A DNA stretch of 23,797 bases from an uncultured Halieaceae bacterium (GCA_913063005.1 CAJXZI010000008.1:1-23797); one strand, 5' to 3'; positions 6,778 through 14,876 are shown, counted from the stretch's first letter. Numbers and translations are program-made. The notes: generated from the letters alone by a model not told the origin.

Positions 6778-7526
6778 ATACGGCTTTTTATGTGGGTCGC
6801 TTGAGCCATGCGCGGTTAACACCGAAGCCGCATTGCTTTAGTTATTCCGTATTCATGCCTTTCGTCGACGTCGATGCCGTTGAACGCATCACAGACCACG
6901 TTCCTTTTTGGAGCAAGAATCGACTCGCCCCTGCACGATTTGTTAGAAGCGACTTTATCGGCGACAAAGATATTCCCATCTCCGAAGCCATTAAACGACG
7001 CATCCAAGAATGCTGTGACAATGCGTTTTCAGGCCAAATTTTTCTCCTAGCCAACTGGCGCTACTTCGGCCTGCAAAACAACCCGATCGCCTGCTACTTC
7101 TGCATCGGTGCTGACAGCCAGAAACTTGACTACATCGTCGCCGAAGTCACCAATACCCCGTGGGGCGAGCGGCACAGCTACGTCCTTCCCGTCATCGACT
7201 CCGTCGAGCCGTTCCAAACCGAGTTTTCCAAAGAACTCCACGTGTCACCGTTTCATGGCATGAATCAGCGGTATCGCTGGCTCTCGACAACACCGGCTGA
7301 GTCACTCGCGATAAAGCTCACGAATATCGAAGAGCAAGAGCGCGTGTTTCACGCTGTCCTTCAGCTGCGTCGCGTGCCGATTTCGGCGAGGGCAGGTCTC
7401 ACACTGCTTCTCAAGTTTCCTCTGGAAACAGCAAAAGTGACCCTCGGTATTTACTGGCAAGCACTCGTCTTATTCCTACGGCGAGTCCCACTTCACTCAC
7501 ACCCCAAAAATAACTCGGCGCAGTAG
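6774..7526 (+). CDS. DUF1365 family protein (COG3496)
   Basis: This 250-residue protein is a full-length member of DUF1365. The start YVGRLSHARLTPKPHCFSYS is the usual N-terminus of the family, and FVDVD, YFGLQNNPIACYFC, VTNTPWGERHSYVLP, KELHVSPFHGMNQRYRW are its characteristic stretches. Its biochemical function is not established. Its steady partnership with FAD oxidoreductases and Cfa-type methyltransferases points to membrane-lipid modification. The start codon is TTG, forming a TTGA 4-bp overlap with the upstream TGA stop, so translation is probably coupled. There is no in-frame ATG before the conserved N-terminus. The next gene begins 11 bp after its stop. Confidence 0.92.
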   Translation: MNTAFYVGRLSHARLTPKPHCFSYSVFMPFVDVDAVERITDHVPFWSKNRLAPARFVRSDFIGDKDIPISEAIKRRIQECCDNAFSGQIFLLANWRYFGLQNNPIACYFCIGADSQKLDYIVAEVTNTPWGERHSYVLPVIDSVEPFQTEFSKELHVSPFHGMNQRYRWLSTTPAESLAIKLTNIEEQERVFHAVLQLRRVPISARAGLTLLLKFPLETAKVTLGIYWQALVLFLRRVPLHSHPKNNSAQ

Positions 7527-7537
7527 GAGACACACCT

Positions 7538-8800
7538 ATGTCGACTCAAAATATCGATATTAAGCACATTGCAAAACTTCCCTCGATCAAGAGTTGGAAG
7601 AGTGATGAGCTCGCTCGTCGGATGGCGTTTCGCTTGTTCAGCAATCTTAAACATGGCGAATTAATCGTGCGCGAAGGCAATGAAACCCACCGATTCGGCG
7701 GACATGATCTCTCTATTGCGCCGAGCGTTACAGTGACCATCAATGACCCCCGCGCTTACTCGCGAATCGTTATGGGTGGCACCATTGGTGGTGGTGAGGC
7801 TTATATCGATGGTGACTGGAGTACCGAGCAGCTGACGGAAGTAACTCGGGTATTCAGTGCCAATATGCCGCTATTGGAGGCCATGAAGGACCAGCAGAAC
7901 TGGCTTGTAAAAGCAGCCTTAAAACTCGCTCACCGTGCACGCCGAAATTCCTACACGGGATCACGCGAAAATATTGCCGCACACTACGACCTAGGCAATG
8001 ACTTTTTCTCGTTATTTCTAGACCCCACGCTCATGTACTCATCAGCGGTGTTTCCAAAGGGCTGCGACAATCTGAGCCACGCTTCACAGTACAAGCTCAA
8101 ACTAATCTGTGAAGATCTGGAGCTCAAGCCGTCAGACCACCTTGTCGAGATTGGAACGGGCTGGGGCGGTATGGCCATTTTTGCGGCCGAAAACTACGGC
8201 TGCCGAGTGACCACGACGACCATCTCGCGTGAGCAGCTCGAATATGCCAAAAAAGAGGTCAAGGCACGTGGTCTGGAGGACAGAATCACGCTCCTATTCG
8301 AGGACTATCGAGACCTTACCGGTAGCTTTGACAAGCTGGTGTCGATTGAAATGATCGAGGCCGTTGGGCACGAATATTTTGACACCTATTTCGACTGCGT
8401 CAGCAAACTATTGAAGCCCGAGGGGAAAGCGGTGATTCAAGCAATCACCATTAACAAGCAGCGCTACGATGAATACCGCCGGTCAGTCGACTTTATCAAA
8501 CGCTATATTTTCCCAGGGGGCTGCCTGCCGTCGCTCGACGTTATTAGTAGTGCACTGACGCGTAAGACCGATATGCAGATGGTTGGTCTTCGCGATATTG
8601 CACTCGATTACGCGGAGACACTCAAGCACTGGCACGAGGCCTTTTTATTAGAGCTCGATACGGTAAAGTCGATGGGGTTCGATGAAAAATTCATCCGAAT
8701 GTGGCGGTTTTATCTAAGCTACTGTGAAGGTGGCTTTCGTGAACGTATTATTGGAACCTATCAAATAACAATGGCGAAGCCGTACTACCGGCCCACATAA
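7538..8800 (+). CDS. Cyclopropane-fatty-acyl-phospholipid synthase family methyltransferase
   Basis: This 420-residue protein is a SAM-dependent enzyme acting on the double bond of phospholipid acyl chains. The family motif HYDLGNDFF (149-157) precedes LDPTLMYSSAVF. The SAM-binding motif is VEIGTGWGG (203-211), followed by TTISREQ. The C-terminal YLSYCEGGF carries Cys396, matching the functional cysteine of E. coli Cfa. The product could be a cyclopropane or a methylated chain: enzymes of this family next to FAD/DUF1365 genes include UfaM-type methylases of the furan fatty-acid pathway. Sequence alone does not decide. TAGGAGA precedes the ATG. It is the third gene of the operon and the antiporter follows 3 bp later. 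Confidence 0.93.
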   Translation: MSTQNIDIKHIAKLPSIKSWKSDELARRMAFRLFSNLKHGELIVREGNETHRFGGHDLSIAPSVTVTINDPRAYSRIVMGGTIGGGEAYIDGDWSTEQLTEVTRVFSANMPLLEAMKDQQNWLVKAALKLAHRARRNSYTGSRENIAAHYDLGNDFFSLFLDPTLMYSSAVFPKGCDNLSHASQYKLKLICEDLELKPSDHLVEIGTGWGGMAIFAAENYGCRVTTTTISREQLEYAKKEVKARGLEDRITLLFEDYRDLTGSFDKLVSIEMIEAVGHEYFDTYFDCVSKLLKPEGKAVIQAITINKQRYDEYRRSVDFIKRYIFPGGCLPSLDVISSALTRKTDMQMVGLRDIALDYAETLKHWHEAFLLELDTVKSMGFDEKFIRMWRFYLSYCEGGFRERIIGTYQITMAKPYYRPT

Positions 8801-8803
8801 CTT

Positions 8804-10219
8804 ATGCTTCTATCGTTTGCTCCGATTGCCCTGCTTGTTCTACTTCTTTTTTCAGCGGTCCAACTATTCGGAGCTGACGCTTCCTATGGGCCGAATCAGG
8901 TCGCGCTTCTGATCGCGTCAGCCTGTGCAGGCTTGGTGGGAATGTACCGTGGCATGAGCTGGGCCGAGGTACAGGACAGCATGGTCGAGGGCATCAAAGT
9001 TGGCTTAGGTCCCATTCTTATCTTATTAGCCGTCGGTGGTTTGATTGGCAGTTGGATGATTGCAGGCACCGTACCTGCGATGATTTATTACGGCGTGTCG
9101 ATTCTCGACCCTGATATCTTCTTTGCCGCCGCAGCCATCATCTGCGCGCTGGCATCAATCAGCATTGGCAGCTCTTGGACGGTAGCAGGAACACTCGGCA
9201 TTGGCCTTATTGGCATTGCCGACAGCTACGGGCTGCCTCCAGCTATTGCGGCCGGCGCCATTATCAGTGGCGCCTACTTCGGTGACAAATTATCGCCCCT
9301 GTCCGATACCACGAACTTAGCGGCAGCCTGCACCAGTGTGGATCTATTTGCGCACATCAGGCACATGCTGTGGACCACAGTCCCCGCTTTCTGCATTGCG
9401 CTTTTGTTCTTTTCATTTATCGATTCGAGCTCCGCTGCAGCCCCCGAGCAAATCGCTGAACTGCGTGCGGCAATCCGTGGGGAGTTCAATGTGGGCATTG
9501 GCGTCCTAGTACCACTAGTCATTATGCTATTGCTCATCTGGCGAAAAGTACCCGCCTACCCAGCGATTTTGCTCGCCACCATCGCCGGCATCGTCACCGC
9601 ACTGACGCTCCAAGCGGACGTCGTCACAAAATTCGCGATGGCGGCAAACCCAGAGACCACTAGACCACTACTCGAGGGCCTTTGGCGCACACTGTTTGCG
9701 GGCTTTGAGGGCACGACCTCAAATGATTCGCTCAATAGCTTGATCAGCAAGGGCGGAATCGCAAGCATGCTCAACACCGTGTGGCTCATTGTGAGCGCTC
9801 TGGCGTTTGGTGGTGTGCTTGAGCGAACAGGGATTTTGAAACAAATCCTCGACGCCGTATTGAAGGCGGTGAAATCCACGGGTGACTTGGTGCTGGCCAC
9901 CGTGACAGGAGGATTCGTCACCAATATCTTAGCGGCCGACCAATTCCTCGGTATCGCACTACCCGGAAGGCTCTTTGCAAATACCTACGACGAGTTCAAC
10001 CTAAGCCGCGAGAATCTATCTCGGACGCTTGAAGATTCGGCGACGATGACCTCGGCACTGATTCCCTGGAATACCTGTGGGGCGTACATGGCGGCGACGC
10101 TCGGTGTCGCAACCTTTGATTACGCCCCCTACGCGATTTTTAACATTGCCTGTCCACTCATTGCGATCGCCTTTGGTTACCTATTGATTAAACAAAAACC
10201 CGCGACGGCTCCTGCATGA
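8804..10219 (+). CDS. NhaC-family Na+/H+ antiporter
   Basis: This 471-residue integral membrane protein begins with a hydrophobic helix and has about ten to twelve predicted segments. The family signature GAYFGDKLSPLSDTTNLAAA is intact, as are ASISIGSSWTVAGTLG in the first half and DSATMTSALIPWNTCGAYMA in the second, matching the two inverted halves of this fold. Relatives exchange sodium (or organic ions such as malate/lactate) for protons across the inner membrane, as expected for a marine cell. It starts 3 bp after the Cfa-like gene, without its own clear ribosome site, and its TGA overlaps the next ATG. It is therefore part of the lipid operon, which is an uncommon partnership. Confidence 0.92.
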   Translation: MLLSFAPIALLVLLLFSAVQLFGADASYGPNQVALLIASACAGLVGMYRGMSWAEVQDSMVEGIKVGLGPILILLAVGGLIGSWMIAGTVPAMIYYGVSILDPDIFFAAAAIICALASISIGSSWTVAGTLGIGLIGIADSYGLPPAIAAGAIISGAYFGDKLSPLSDTTNLAAACTSVDLFAHIRHMLWTTVPAFCIALLFFSFIDSSSAAAPEQIAELRAAIRGEFNVGIGVLVPLVIMLLLIWRKVPAYPAILLATIAGIVTALTLQADVVTKFAMAANPETTRPLLEGLWRTLFAGFEGTTSNDSLNSLISKGGIASMLNTVWLIVSALAFGGVLERTGILKQILDAVLKAVKSTGDLVLATVTGGFVTNILAADQFLGIALPGRLFANTYDEFNLSRENLSRTLEDSATMTSALIPWNTCGAYMAATLGVATFDYAPYAIFNIACPLIAIAFGYLLIKQKPATAPA

Positions 10220-10647
10220 CTTGGGACTATGCGACGCCATTCATACACCCAGTTAAAGTGCTTCCTGAGCACATTGACGCGCTAGATCATACAAACAACA
10301 CCCAGTACGTGAACTGGTGTAACGAGGCTGCCTGGGCACATACCACCGAGCTGGGCTTGGGTGCAGAAGCCTACAAGGCGCTTGACCGCGCCATGGCCTT
10401 AACCAATGCCGAGTACCAGTATTTACAAGCCACCCGCCTTGGTGAGGAACTCGAGGTGGGGACATGGATTACCTCATGGGAGCGGCGCATGCTCATGGAG
10501 CGGCGCATGCAAATTAAGTCGATAGTCACGGGTGAAACTGTTTTGCGCGCCCGCCTACAGTTTGTGTGCATCGAGATCTCATCAGGAAAACCCAAGCGAC
10601 CGCCGCAAGCATTCATCGACGGATACACGCCAGCACTCGTTGGCTAA
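10216..10647 (+). CDS. Acyl-CoA thioesterase, 4HBT hotdog family
   Basis: This 143-residue protein is a single hotdog domain. The active-site loop HIDALDHTNNTQYVNW (19-34) matches the 4-hydroxybenzoyl-CoA/YbgC-type pattern, with Asp21 at the catalytic position and His25/Asn27/Asn28 following. Such enzymes release free acids from acyl-CoA or acyl-ACP. It overlaps the antiporter stop by ATGA, so it is the last gene of the five-gene operon. That suggests it clears acyl thioesters tied to the lipid pathway, which is inference. Its TAA stop overlaps the TAG stop of the convergent epmA. Confidence 0.88.
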   Translation: MTWDYATPFIHPVKVLPEHIDALDHTNNTQYVNWCNEAAWAHTTELGLGAEAYKALDRAMALTNAEYQYLQATRLGEELEVGTWITSWERRMLMERRMQIKSIVTGETVLRARLQFVCIEISSGKPKRPPQAFIDGYTPALVG

Positions 10648-11591
10648 GCGTGGTCCCAAGCGAAGGGCATTACCTCAGAGATTGAGGATTGCGCCAACAT
10701 CAACATTAGCAAGCGATCAAAACCCAGAGCCACTCCTGCGCAGTCAGGGAATTCTGCCTCCAGTGCGTCGAGTAGCCGCGTATCGGGCGCAATCTGCTTT
10801 TGTCCGCGCAGGTCTCTTTTCGCATTATCGTCAGTAAACCGGGCTGATAACGCATCGGCCTGAGTCTCTTCCCAATAACCGTTAGCTAACTCTAGCCCTC
10901 CGTAATACGCCTCAAATCTCGCGGCGACTGTGTTCTCTCCCTGCGTTATTAACCGGGCCAATGCGGACTGTTCGGGCAGGAAGTCGATAATGAAAACCAA
11001 GCCCCAATTGGCAATTTGAGGCTCGATGCGGTGAGTCATGAGTAAATCGAGGTAGTCGAGGTGAGAGAGCGGAGCGTCAATTGAAATACCCTCTTCCTCT
11101 ATTTTTTTACTCAATGCTTCCGTCGATGCGGTAAAGACATCAAGGTTCAAAATCTCCGCGAAAAGCGCCGCGTATGACCACACCTGCCAACTGCTGACAG
11201 GTAAGACTCTCGTCGCTAACTCCGCCACTTCGCGAATAAGCTCGTAGTGATTGATATTTGTGCGGTACCACTCCAACAAGGTGAACTCAGGGTTGTGCCG
11301 AGAGCCACGCTCGCCACGCCGGAAGGCTTTCCCAAGCTGGTATATGTCGCCAATACCCGACGCGAGCAAGCGCTTCATTGCGTATTCGGGTGAACTTTGC
11401 AGGAAGCGTTTTTCGTTGCTTTCGGAAACTGTGAATAGCTCGATATTTGGGTCTGTGACGCCAAACTGGGCTAACAGCGGTGTATCGACTTCTAATACGT
11501 CGCGCTCTGCGAAGAACGTTCGAATCGTTGAGAGCAACCGGGCACGCTCACGGAGCGCCCCAGCACTGCCGGTTGGCCGCCAATCGGACAT
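10644..11591 (-). CDS. epmA: EF-P (R)-beta-lysine ligase
   Basis: This 315-residue class II aminoacyl-tRNA-synthetase-like enzyme resembles the catalytic core of lysyl-tRNA synthetase without its anticodon-binding domain. Seen motifs are FLQSSPEYAMKRLLASGIGDIYQLGKAFR in pieces, with RRGERGSRHNPEFTLLEWYR as motif 2 and GVALGFDRLLML as motif 3. EpmA attaches (R)-beta-lysine to a lysine of elongation factor P, which is encoded 20 bp upstream. This direct gene pairing strongly supports the call over GenX-like paralogues of other function. The partner aminomutase epmB is not in this window. The stop overlaps that of the convergent thioesterase by 3 bases. Confidence 0.95.
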   Translation of the reverse strand: MSDWRPTGSAGALRERARLLSTIRTFFAERDVLEVDTPLLAQFGVTDPNIELFTVSESNEKRFLQSSPEYAMKRLLASGIGDIYQLGKAFRRGERGSRHNPEFTLLEWYRTNINHYELIREVAELATRVLPVSSWQVWSYAALFAEILNLDVFTASTEALSKKIEEEGISIDAPLSHLDYLDLLMTHRIEPQIANWGLVFIIDFLPEQSALARLITQGENTVAARFEAYYGGLELANGYWEETQADALSARFTDDNAKRDLRGQKQIAPDTRLLDALEAEFPDCAGVALGFDRLLMLMLAQSSISEVMPFAWDHA

Positions 11592-11611
11592 TTAGGTGGC
11601 CAACGCGTGTC

Positions 11612-12184
11612 TTAGGATTTACTCGCGCGACTCACGTACTCACCGCTGCGAGTATCGACGCGAATAACCTCTCCTTCTGAGAGGAACAGCGGCACACGGA
11701 CAACCGCACCAGTGCTCAATGTAGCAGGCTTACTACCACCCTGAGCGGTGTCACCTTTGAGACCCGGATCAGTCTCGGTGATTTCTAGCTCGATGAAATT
11801 AGGTGGCGTCACTGCCAATGGCGCCCCATTAAATAGTGTGACCTCGTACTTTTCCTGTTCTTTCAGCCACTTCTCCGCATCATCGACCGCCGCGCGGTCC
11901 GCGGAGTGCTGCTCGAATGTATTTGGGTCCATGAAGTACCAGAACTCACCATCGGTGTAGGAGTACTCGAGGTCGATATCCATGACGTCTGCACCCTCAA
12001 GCGAGTCACCCGACTTAAAGGTTTTTTCGAGAACGCGACCTGAACGTAAATTCCGGAGCTTTACACGGTTGAATGCCTGACCCTTTCCTGGCTTCACGTA
12101 TTCATTTTCGAGGATCGAGCAGGGCTCGTTGTCGAGCATTACTTTGAGGCCTGGTTTGAATTCATTGGTTGAGAAATTAGGCAT
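11612..12184 (-). CDS. efp: Elongation factor P
   Basis: This 190-residue protein relieves ribosome stalling at polyproline stretches. The modification loop PGKGQAF places Lys34 at the tip, the residue beta-lysylated by EpmA/EpmB. The three-barrel architecture is complete: an N-terminal KOW-like domain (1-65) and two OB-like domains, with the EF-P signature region ending GEVIRVDTRSGEYVSRA. An AGGG ribosome site lies about 9 bases before the ATG, and an extended -10 promoter sits some 35-40 bases upstream. It is transcribed with epmA. Confidence 0.98.
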   Translation of the reverse strand: MPNFSTNEFKPGLKVMLDNEPCSILENEYVKPGKGQAFNRVKLRNLRSGRVLEKTFKSGDSLEGADVMDIDLEYSYTDGEFWYFMDPNTFEQHSADRAAVDDAEKWLKEQEKYEVTLFNGAPLAVTPPNFIELEITETDPGLKGDTAQGGSKPATLSTGAVVRVPLFLSEGEVIRVDTRSGEYVSRASKS

Positions 12185-12216
12185 GACTGCGGACCCTGCA
12201 AATTTGTGGAGCGGCG

Positions 12217-12225
12217 ATCATACCA
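12217..12225 (-). promoter_or_regulatory. Extended -10 promoter of efp
   Basis: The minus strand reads TGGTATGAT, an extended -10 element (TGn plus TATGAT), 33 bases before the efp ATG. No good -35 is present at the expected distance, which is normal for extended -10 promoters. Confidence 0.55.
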
Positions 12226-12402
12226 AAGTAGGCGTCTTACGAGCGAGCACCTGAGTAAAAGACCGGCTCACAGCGTTGATCTGTCGCAAAAAGGGGCCGT
12301 TGGCCACGAGCCACGCTTACCCCATGAGGCTCCGAATAATAGAGCGGTCCAAAAAGCGCACGTTGCAATGGCGATCTCCCGGACAGTACACCGACAAAGA
12401 AA

Positions 12403-12456
12403 GCGCTAATGCGAGATTCGGCTCACACATAACGAAATACGATGATGTGTTAGCGC
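12403..12456. repeat. Nested inverted repeat downstream of serB
   Basis: GCGCTAA (12403-12409) pairs with TTAGCGC (12450-12456), and inside it CACAT (12426-12430) pairs with ATGTG (12445-12449). The right-hand arms are contiguous, and a 16-base bulge sits on the left side. Read on the minus strand it ends GCGCTTTCTTTG, 40-90 bases after the serB stop. It could be an imperfect terminator or a structured RNA end. Confidence 0.5.
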
Positions 12457-12493
12457 CAAAACAGCCAGGACAAATACCCGCCCGCAAGACTGC

Positions 12494-13375
12494 CTAGCCC
12501 ATGAGATAAAGCGCACCATCGAGCCCAACATGGCTGAGCTGATAACGCGCTTGCTCACGGACCACTGGCTTTGCCCTGAATGCCACACCGATACCCGCGG
12601 TTTCCAGCATCTTTAAGTCATTAGCCCCGTCGCCTACGGCCATGGTCTGGGATAAATCAATCGACATGTTGCTAGCAATAGATATCAATCGCGCGCGTTT
12701 TTCATCTGCGTTCACTATCGGGGGGATCACGCGACCCGTGAGCTTGTTATCAACAATCTCAAGCGTGTTTGCCACGTAATCGTTCATCTTGAGAACACTG
12801 ACTACCGTCTCAGCGAAGACGTCAAAACCACCTGAGAGAATGACGGTTCTCACCCCGCGCGCCCGAAGGGTAAGCATCAACTCATGCGCTCCGTCACTAA
12901 ACGGCAACGAAGATGCTATCTCCGAAGCGACGCGTGCATCCAAACCTTCGAGTAGTCCCAAGCGCTCACTAAAGGATTGATTGAAGTCGAGCTCACCGCG
13001 CATGGCACGCTCCGTTATCTCCACGACGCGATCACCCACACCCGCCTGCTTCGCTAACTCATCGATGACCTCACACTGAATCAAGGTTGAGTCCATATCA
13101 AACACGGCAAGTTTTATATCGACTGCACGCTCTTCAGCAGTTTGTAAGTTCGCGTCAACGCCGTCCTCAAGCCCGCACGAAAACACCTCTCGTTGACTTA
13201 AATGAGCCGTGTTACCTCTTAGCGTGAGTCGCAATCCAGATCGACATTCCTTGAGGGATGTTGGCACAGGCAGATTTGTCGACTCGTGGATAGTGACGCC
13301 CCTATCCTCGAGGAGTCTCTTCAGTGAGCCTAGTGGCGGCATTGCCGCTGATTTGGCCAAAATAGTGAGTTGCAT
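12494..13375 (-). CDS. serB: Phosphoserine phosphatase
   Basis: This 293-residue protein catalyses the last step of serine synthesis, O-phosphoserine to serine. The HAD phosphatase motifs are clear: motif I FDMDSTL (nucleophile Asp93, Asp95), motif II LSGGF, and motif III/IV GDGANDLKMLETAGIGVAF. The N-terminal 85 residues form a poorly conserved leader, in the place of the ACT-like domain of other gammaproteobacterial SerB. The start at 13375 was chosen over an in-frame ATG at 13459 because the longer form would read through the divergent promoter region and adds no SerB-like sequence. It is divergent from a YtjB-like gene, the same arrangement as serB and ytjB (smp) in E. coli. Confidence 0.95.
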   Translation of the reverse strand: MQLTILAKSAAMPPLGSLKRLLEDRGVTIHESTNLPVPTSLKECRSGLRLTLRGNTAHLSQREVFSCGLEDGVDANLQTAEERAVDIKLAVFDMDSTLIQCEVIDELAKQAGVGDRVVEITERAMRGELDFNQSFSERLGLLEGLDARVASEIASSLPFSDGAHELMLTLRARGVRTVILSGGFDVFAETVVSVLKMNDYVANTLEIVDNKLTGRVIPPIVNADEKRARLISIASNMSIDLSQTMAVGDGANDLKMLETAGIGVAFRAKPVVREQARYQLSHVGLDGALYLMG

Positions 13376-13475
13376 TGATGCCACGGTACGTCCAATTCGA
13401 AGCGAGCATGATACTCTGATACACCAGCAAAACTGGCAAATACCGGTCAATAATTCCAAGCTAAGAGGTAAAAAC

Positions 13476-14717
13476 GTGAGATTCTGGGGTCGCCTCGATT
13501 TTGGTCAACGCGCAGGTTTTGTCGCTTCCGTTGCTGTCATCGTCGCGGCGCAGATCACCCTAGCGCTCTCACTCATCTCGCAAGAGACGAGCGATGACAT
13601 CGAGCGTGCAGCCTATGCAAAGGTCATACTGAGTTCAGTCGCATCGAGAACGTCAGGACTGATTGCCGCTGGGGATTTACTGACTGTCGCCAGCGAGCTC
13701 AACCGATTAGTCGCAAATGATGTCGTCGCTGCAGCGACCGTCTCTGATGTGGAGGGTGAGCCCTTGGTTTCTGTAGGAACACCCATGGGGACTGCGCACT
13801 ATCAAGGACCGCTCAAAATTGGGCCAGATCTTGCTGGTACTTTATCAATCACGCTCAATACACGCCCCGCAGACGGCACCCTGCGATGGACCATCACAGG
13901 CCTTAGCCTCATTGTCGCTGCATTTATCTTTGGCATTACAACCTCGCTCTACCGTGGGTATGCAAACCGGCTATGGTCATTAATTGCAAAGGTCTCTCAG
14001 CAAAATACGACCTCGCGTGAAGGGGATCCGTTAGAAGAGCTCGACTCTGCACTCTCAGCTCTGCCACTAGATTTAATCGATACATCGACCCCAGCAGAGC
14101 TCGATGAGACAGCAATGCGCTCGATGGCTGTTGTCACTCTGAGCCTCGATCATTTGACCCGCTATATCGAAACGCTCGACGAGGTGAGTTTAGTAGGCTA
14201 TGTCGCAACCTACGAAGCCTTGTTAAAGGCGGTGTCCCAGATGCTTGGTGGCACGACTCAAACGAATCGATCACAGAGCCTTTCCATGAGCTTCGAAGGG
14301 GAGTGGCGAGGGATGTCGCCGCCACTCAGGGCCACAGTCGCGGCAACACTCATACAGCATTTACTTCCGATCGCGGAGCGCAGTCGACGACTTAAGTTCT
14401 CTGCCGGTATTGGCGTCAGCCACAGTGACCTGAGTCATGGGGAGCAAGCCTCGGCTTACGCGGGCTTATATATCCAGACGGCACTGGACGAAGCCTATAC
14501 CCTTGCACAGCGCGCGGGCACCGCGATCAAGTTGGCGAGTTCGCTGAGCGATTCCACTGAGGTTACTGAACTGTTCGAAACCATCGATACGGCGGATGGT
14601 GATTGCCAACTGGGGTCGCCTACAACAGCCTTCCAACCCGAGCTAGAAAAACAAAGTCGCCTGCTTCAGCGGCGACTGTTCCCCGATGTGGGTGATCAAG
14701 CCGATCTGCCATTTTAG
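13476..14717 (+). CDS. YtjB/Smp-like membrane protein with cyclase-like C-terminal domain
   Basis: This 413-residue protein has two membrane helices (about 12-34 and 138-157) flanking a periplasmic domain of about 100 residues. That is the plan of E. coli YtjB (Smp), which is also divergent from serB. Unlike the 214-residue E. coli protein, about 250 cytoplasmic residues follow. Their order of elements recalls a class III nucleotidyl cyclase: a strand then VTLSLDHLTRY (221-230), SQSLSMSFEG (266-275) where active enzymes have GD, LKFSAGIGVSHSDL (306-319), and a helix AYTLAQRAGTAI (340-351). The second metal Asp appears lost, so it is probably a sensor or regulatory domain rather than an enzyme. 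The start is GTG 13476, with AGAGG 7 bases upstream. The longer ATG frame from 13209 would overlap serB. Confidence 0.75.
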   Translation: MRFWGRLDFGQRAGFVASVAVIVAAQITLALSLISQETSDDIERAAYAKVILSSVASRTSGLIAAGDLLTVASELNRLVANDVVAAATVSDVEGEPLVSVGTPMGTAHYQGPLKIGPDLAGTLSITLNTRPADGTLRWTITGLSLIVAAFIFGITTSLYRGYANRLWSLIAKVSQQNTTSREGDPLEELDSALSALPLDLIDTSTPAELDETAMRSMAVVTLSLDHLTRYIETLDEVSLVGYVATYEALLKAVSQMLGGTTQTNRSQSLSMSFEGEWRGMSPPLRATVAATLIQHLLPIAERSRRLKFSAGIGVSHSDLSHGEQASAYAGLYIQTALDEAYTLAQRAGTAIKLASSLSDSTEVTELFETIDTADGDCQLGSPTTAFQPELEKQSRLLQRRLFPDVGDQADLPF

Positions 14718-14759
14718 CGTTAGGCTTTCTGCCGTCGCACCGCTCAGCTATCCACCAAC

Positions 14760-14805
14760 TTAACGCTCCGCTCTCTGCTGCTTTAACGCTTCGCTTTCTG
14801 TTGCT
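14760..14805. repeat. 23-bp tandem duplication
   Basis: Two adjacent 23-bp units (14760-14782 and 14783-14805), each beginning TTAACGCT, match at 20 of 23 positions. All three differences are C to T. A partial third relative (GGGGCTCCGCTGT) follows, and an inverted AGCGTTA lies at 14716-14722. It lies between the convergent YtjB-like gene and parC. No T-tract terminator was seen. Confidence 0.7.
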
Positions 14806-14876
14806 GTGGGGCTCCGCTGTTTACCCCTTTACTATCCTAAAACGCACTTATATCTAGGAAACGATAGGTCGCGAAC

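Larger units (their letters stand above)
12185..12493. other. Intergenic region between efp and serB
   Basis: This 309-bp stretch has no convincing gene. It contains the efp promoter near 12217-12225 and an unusual nested inverted repeat at 12403-12456. Short rightward open frames here (12206-12409, 12276-12497) lack family resemblance and are arginine/histidine-rich, as expected of chance frames. In many relatives epmB lies next to efp, but it is absent here. Confidence 0.7.

Noticed and set aside
12206..12497. Rightward open frames between efp and serB
   Set aside because: Short, rich in Arg/His/Ser, no ribosome site and no family resemblance; one overlaps the serB 3' end.
13209..13475. 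Longer N-terminus of the YtjB-like protein
   Set aside because: It would read antisense through serB and its promoter; the GTG at 13476 has a good ribosome site and starts just before the membrane helix.
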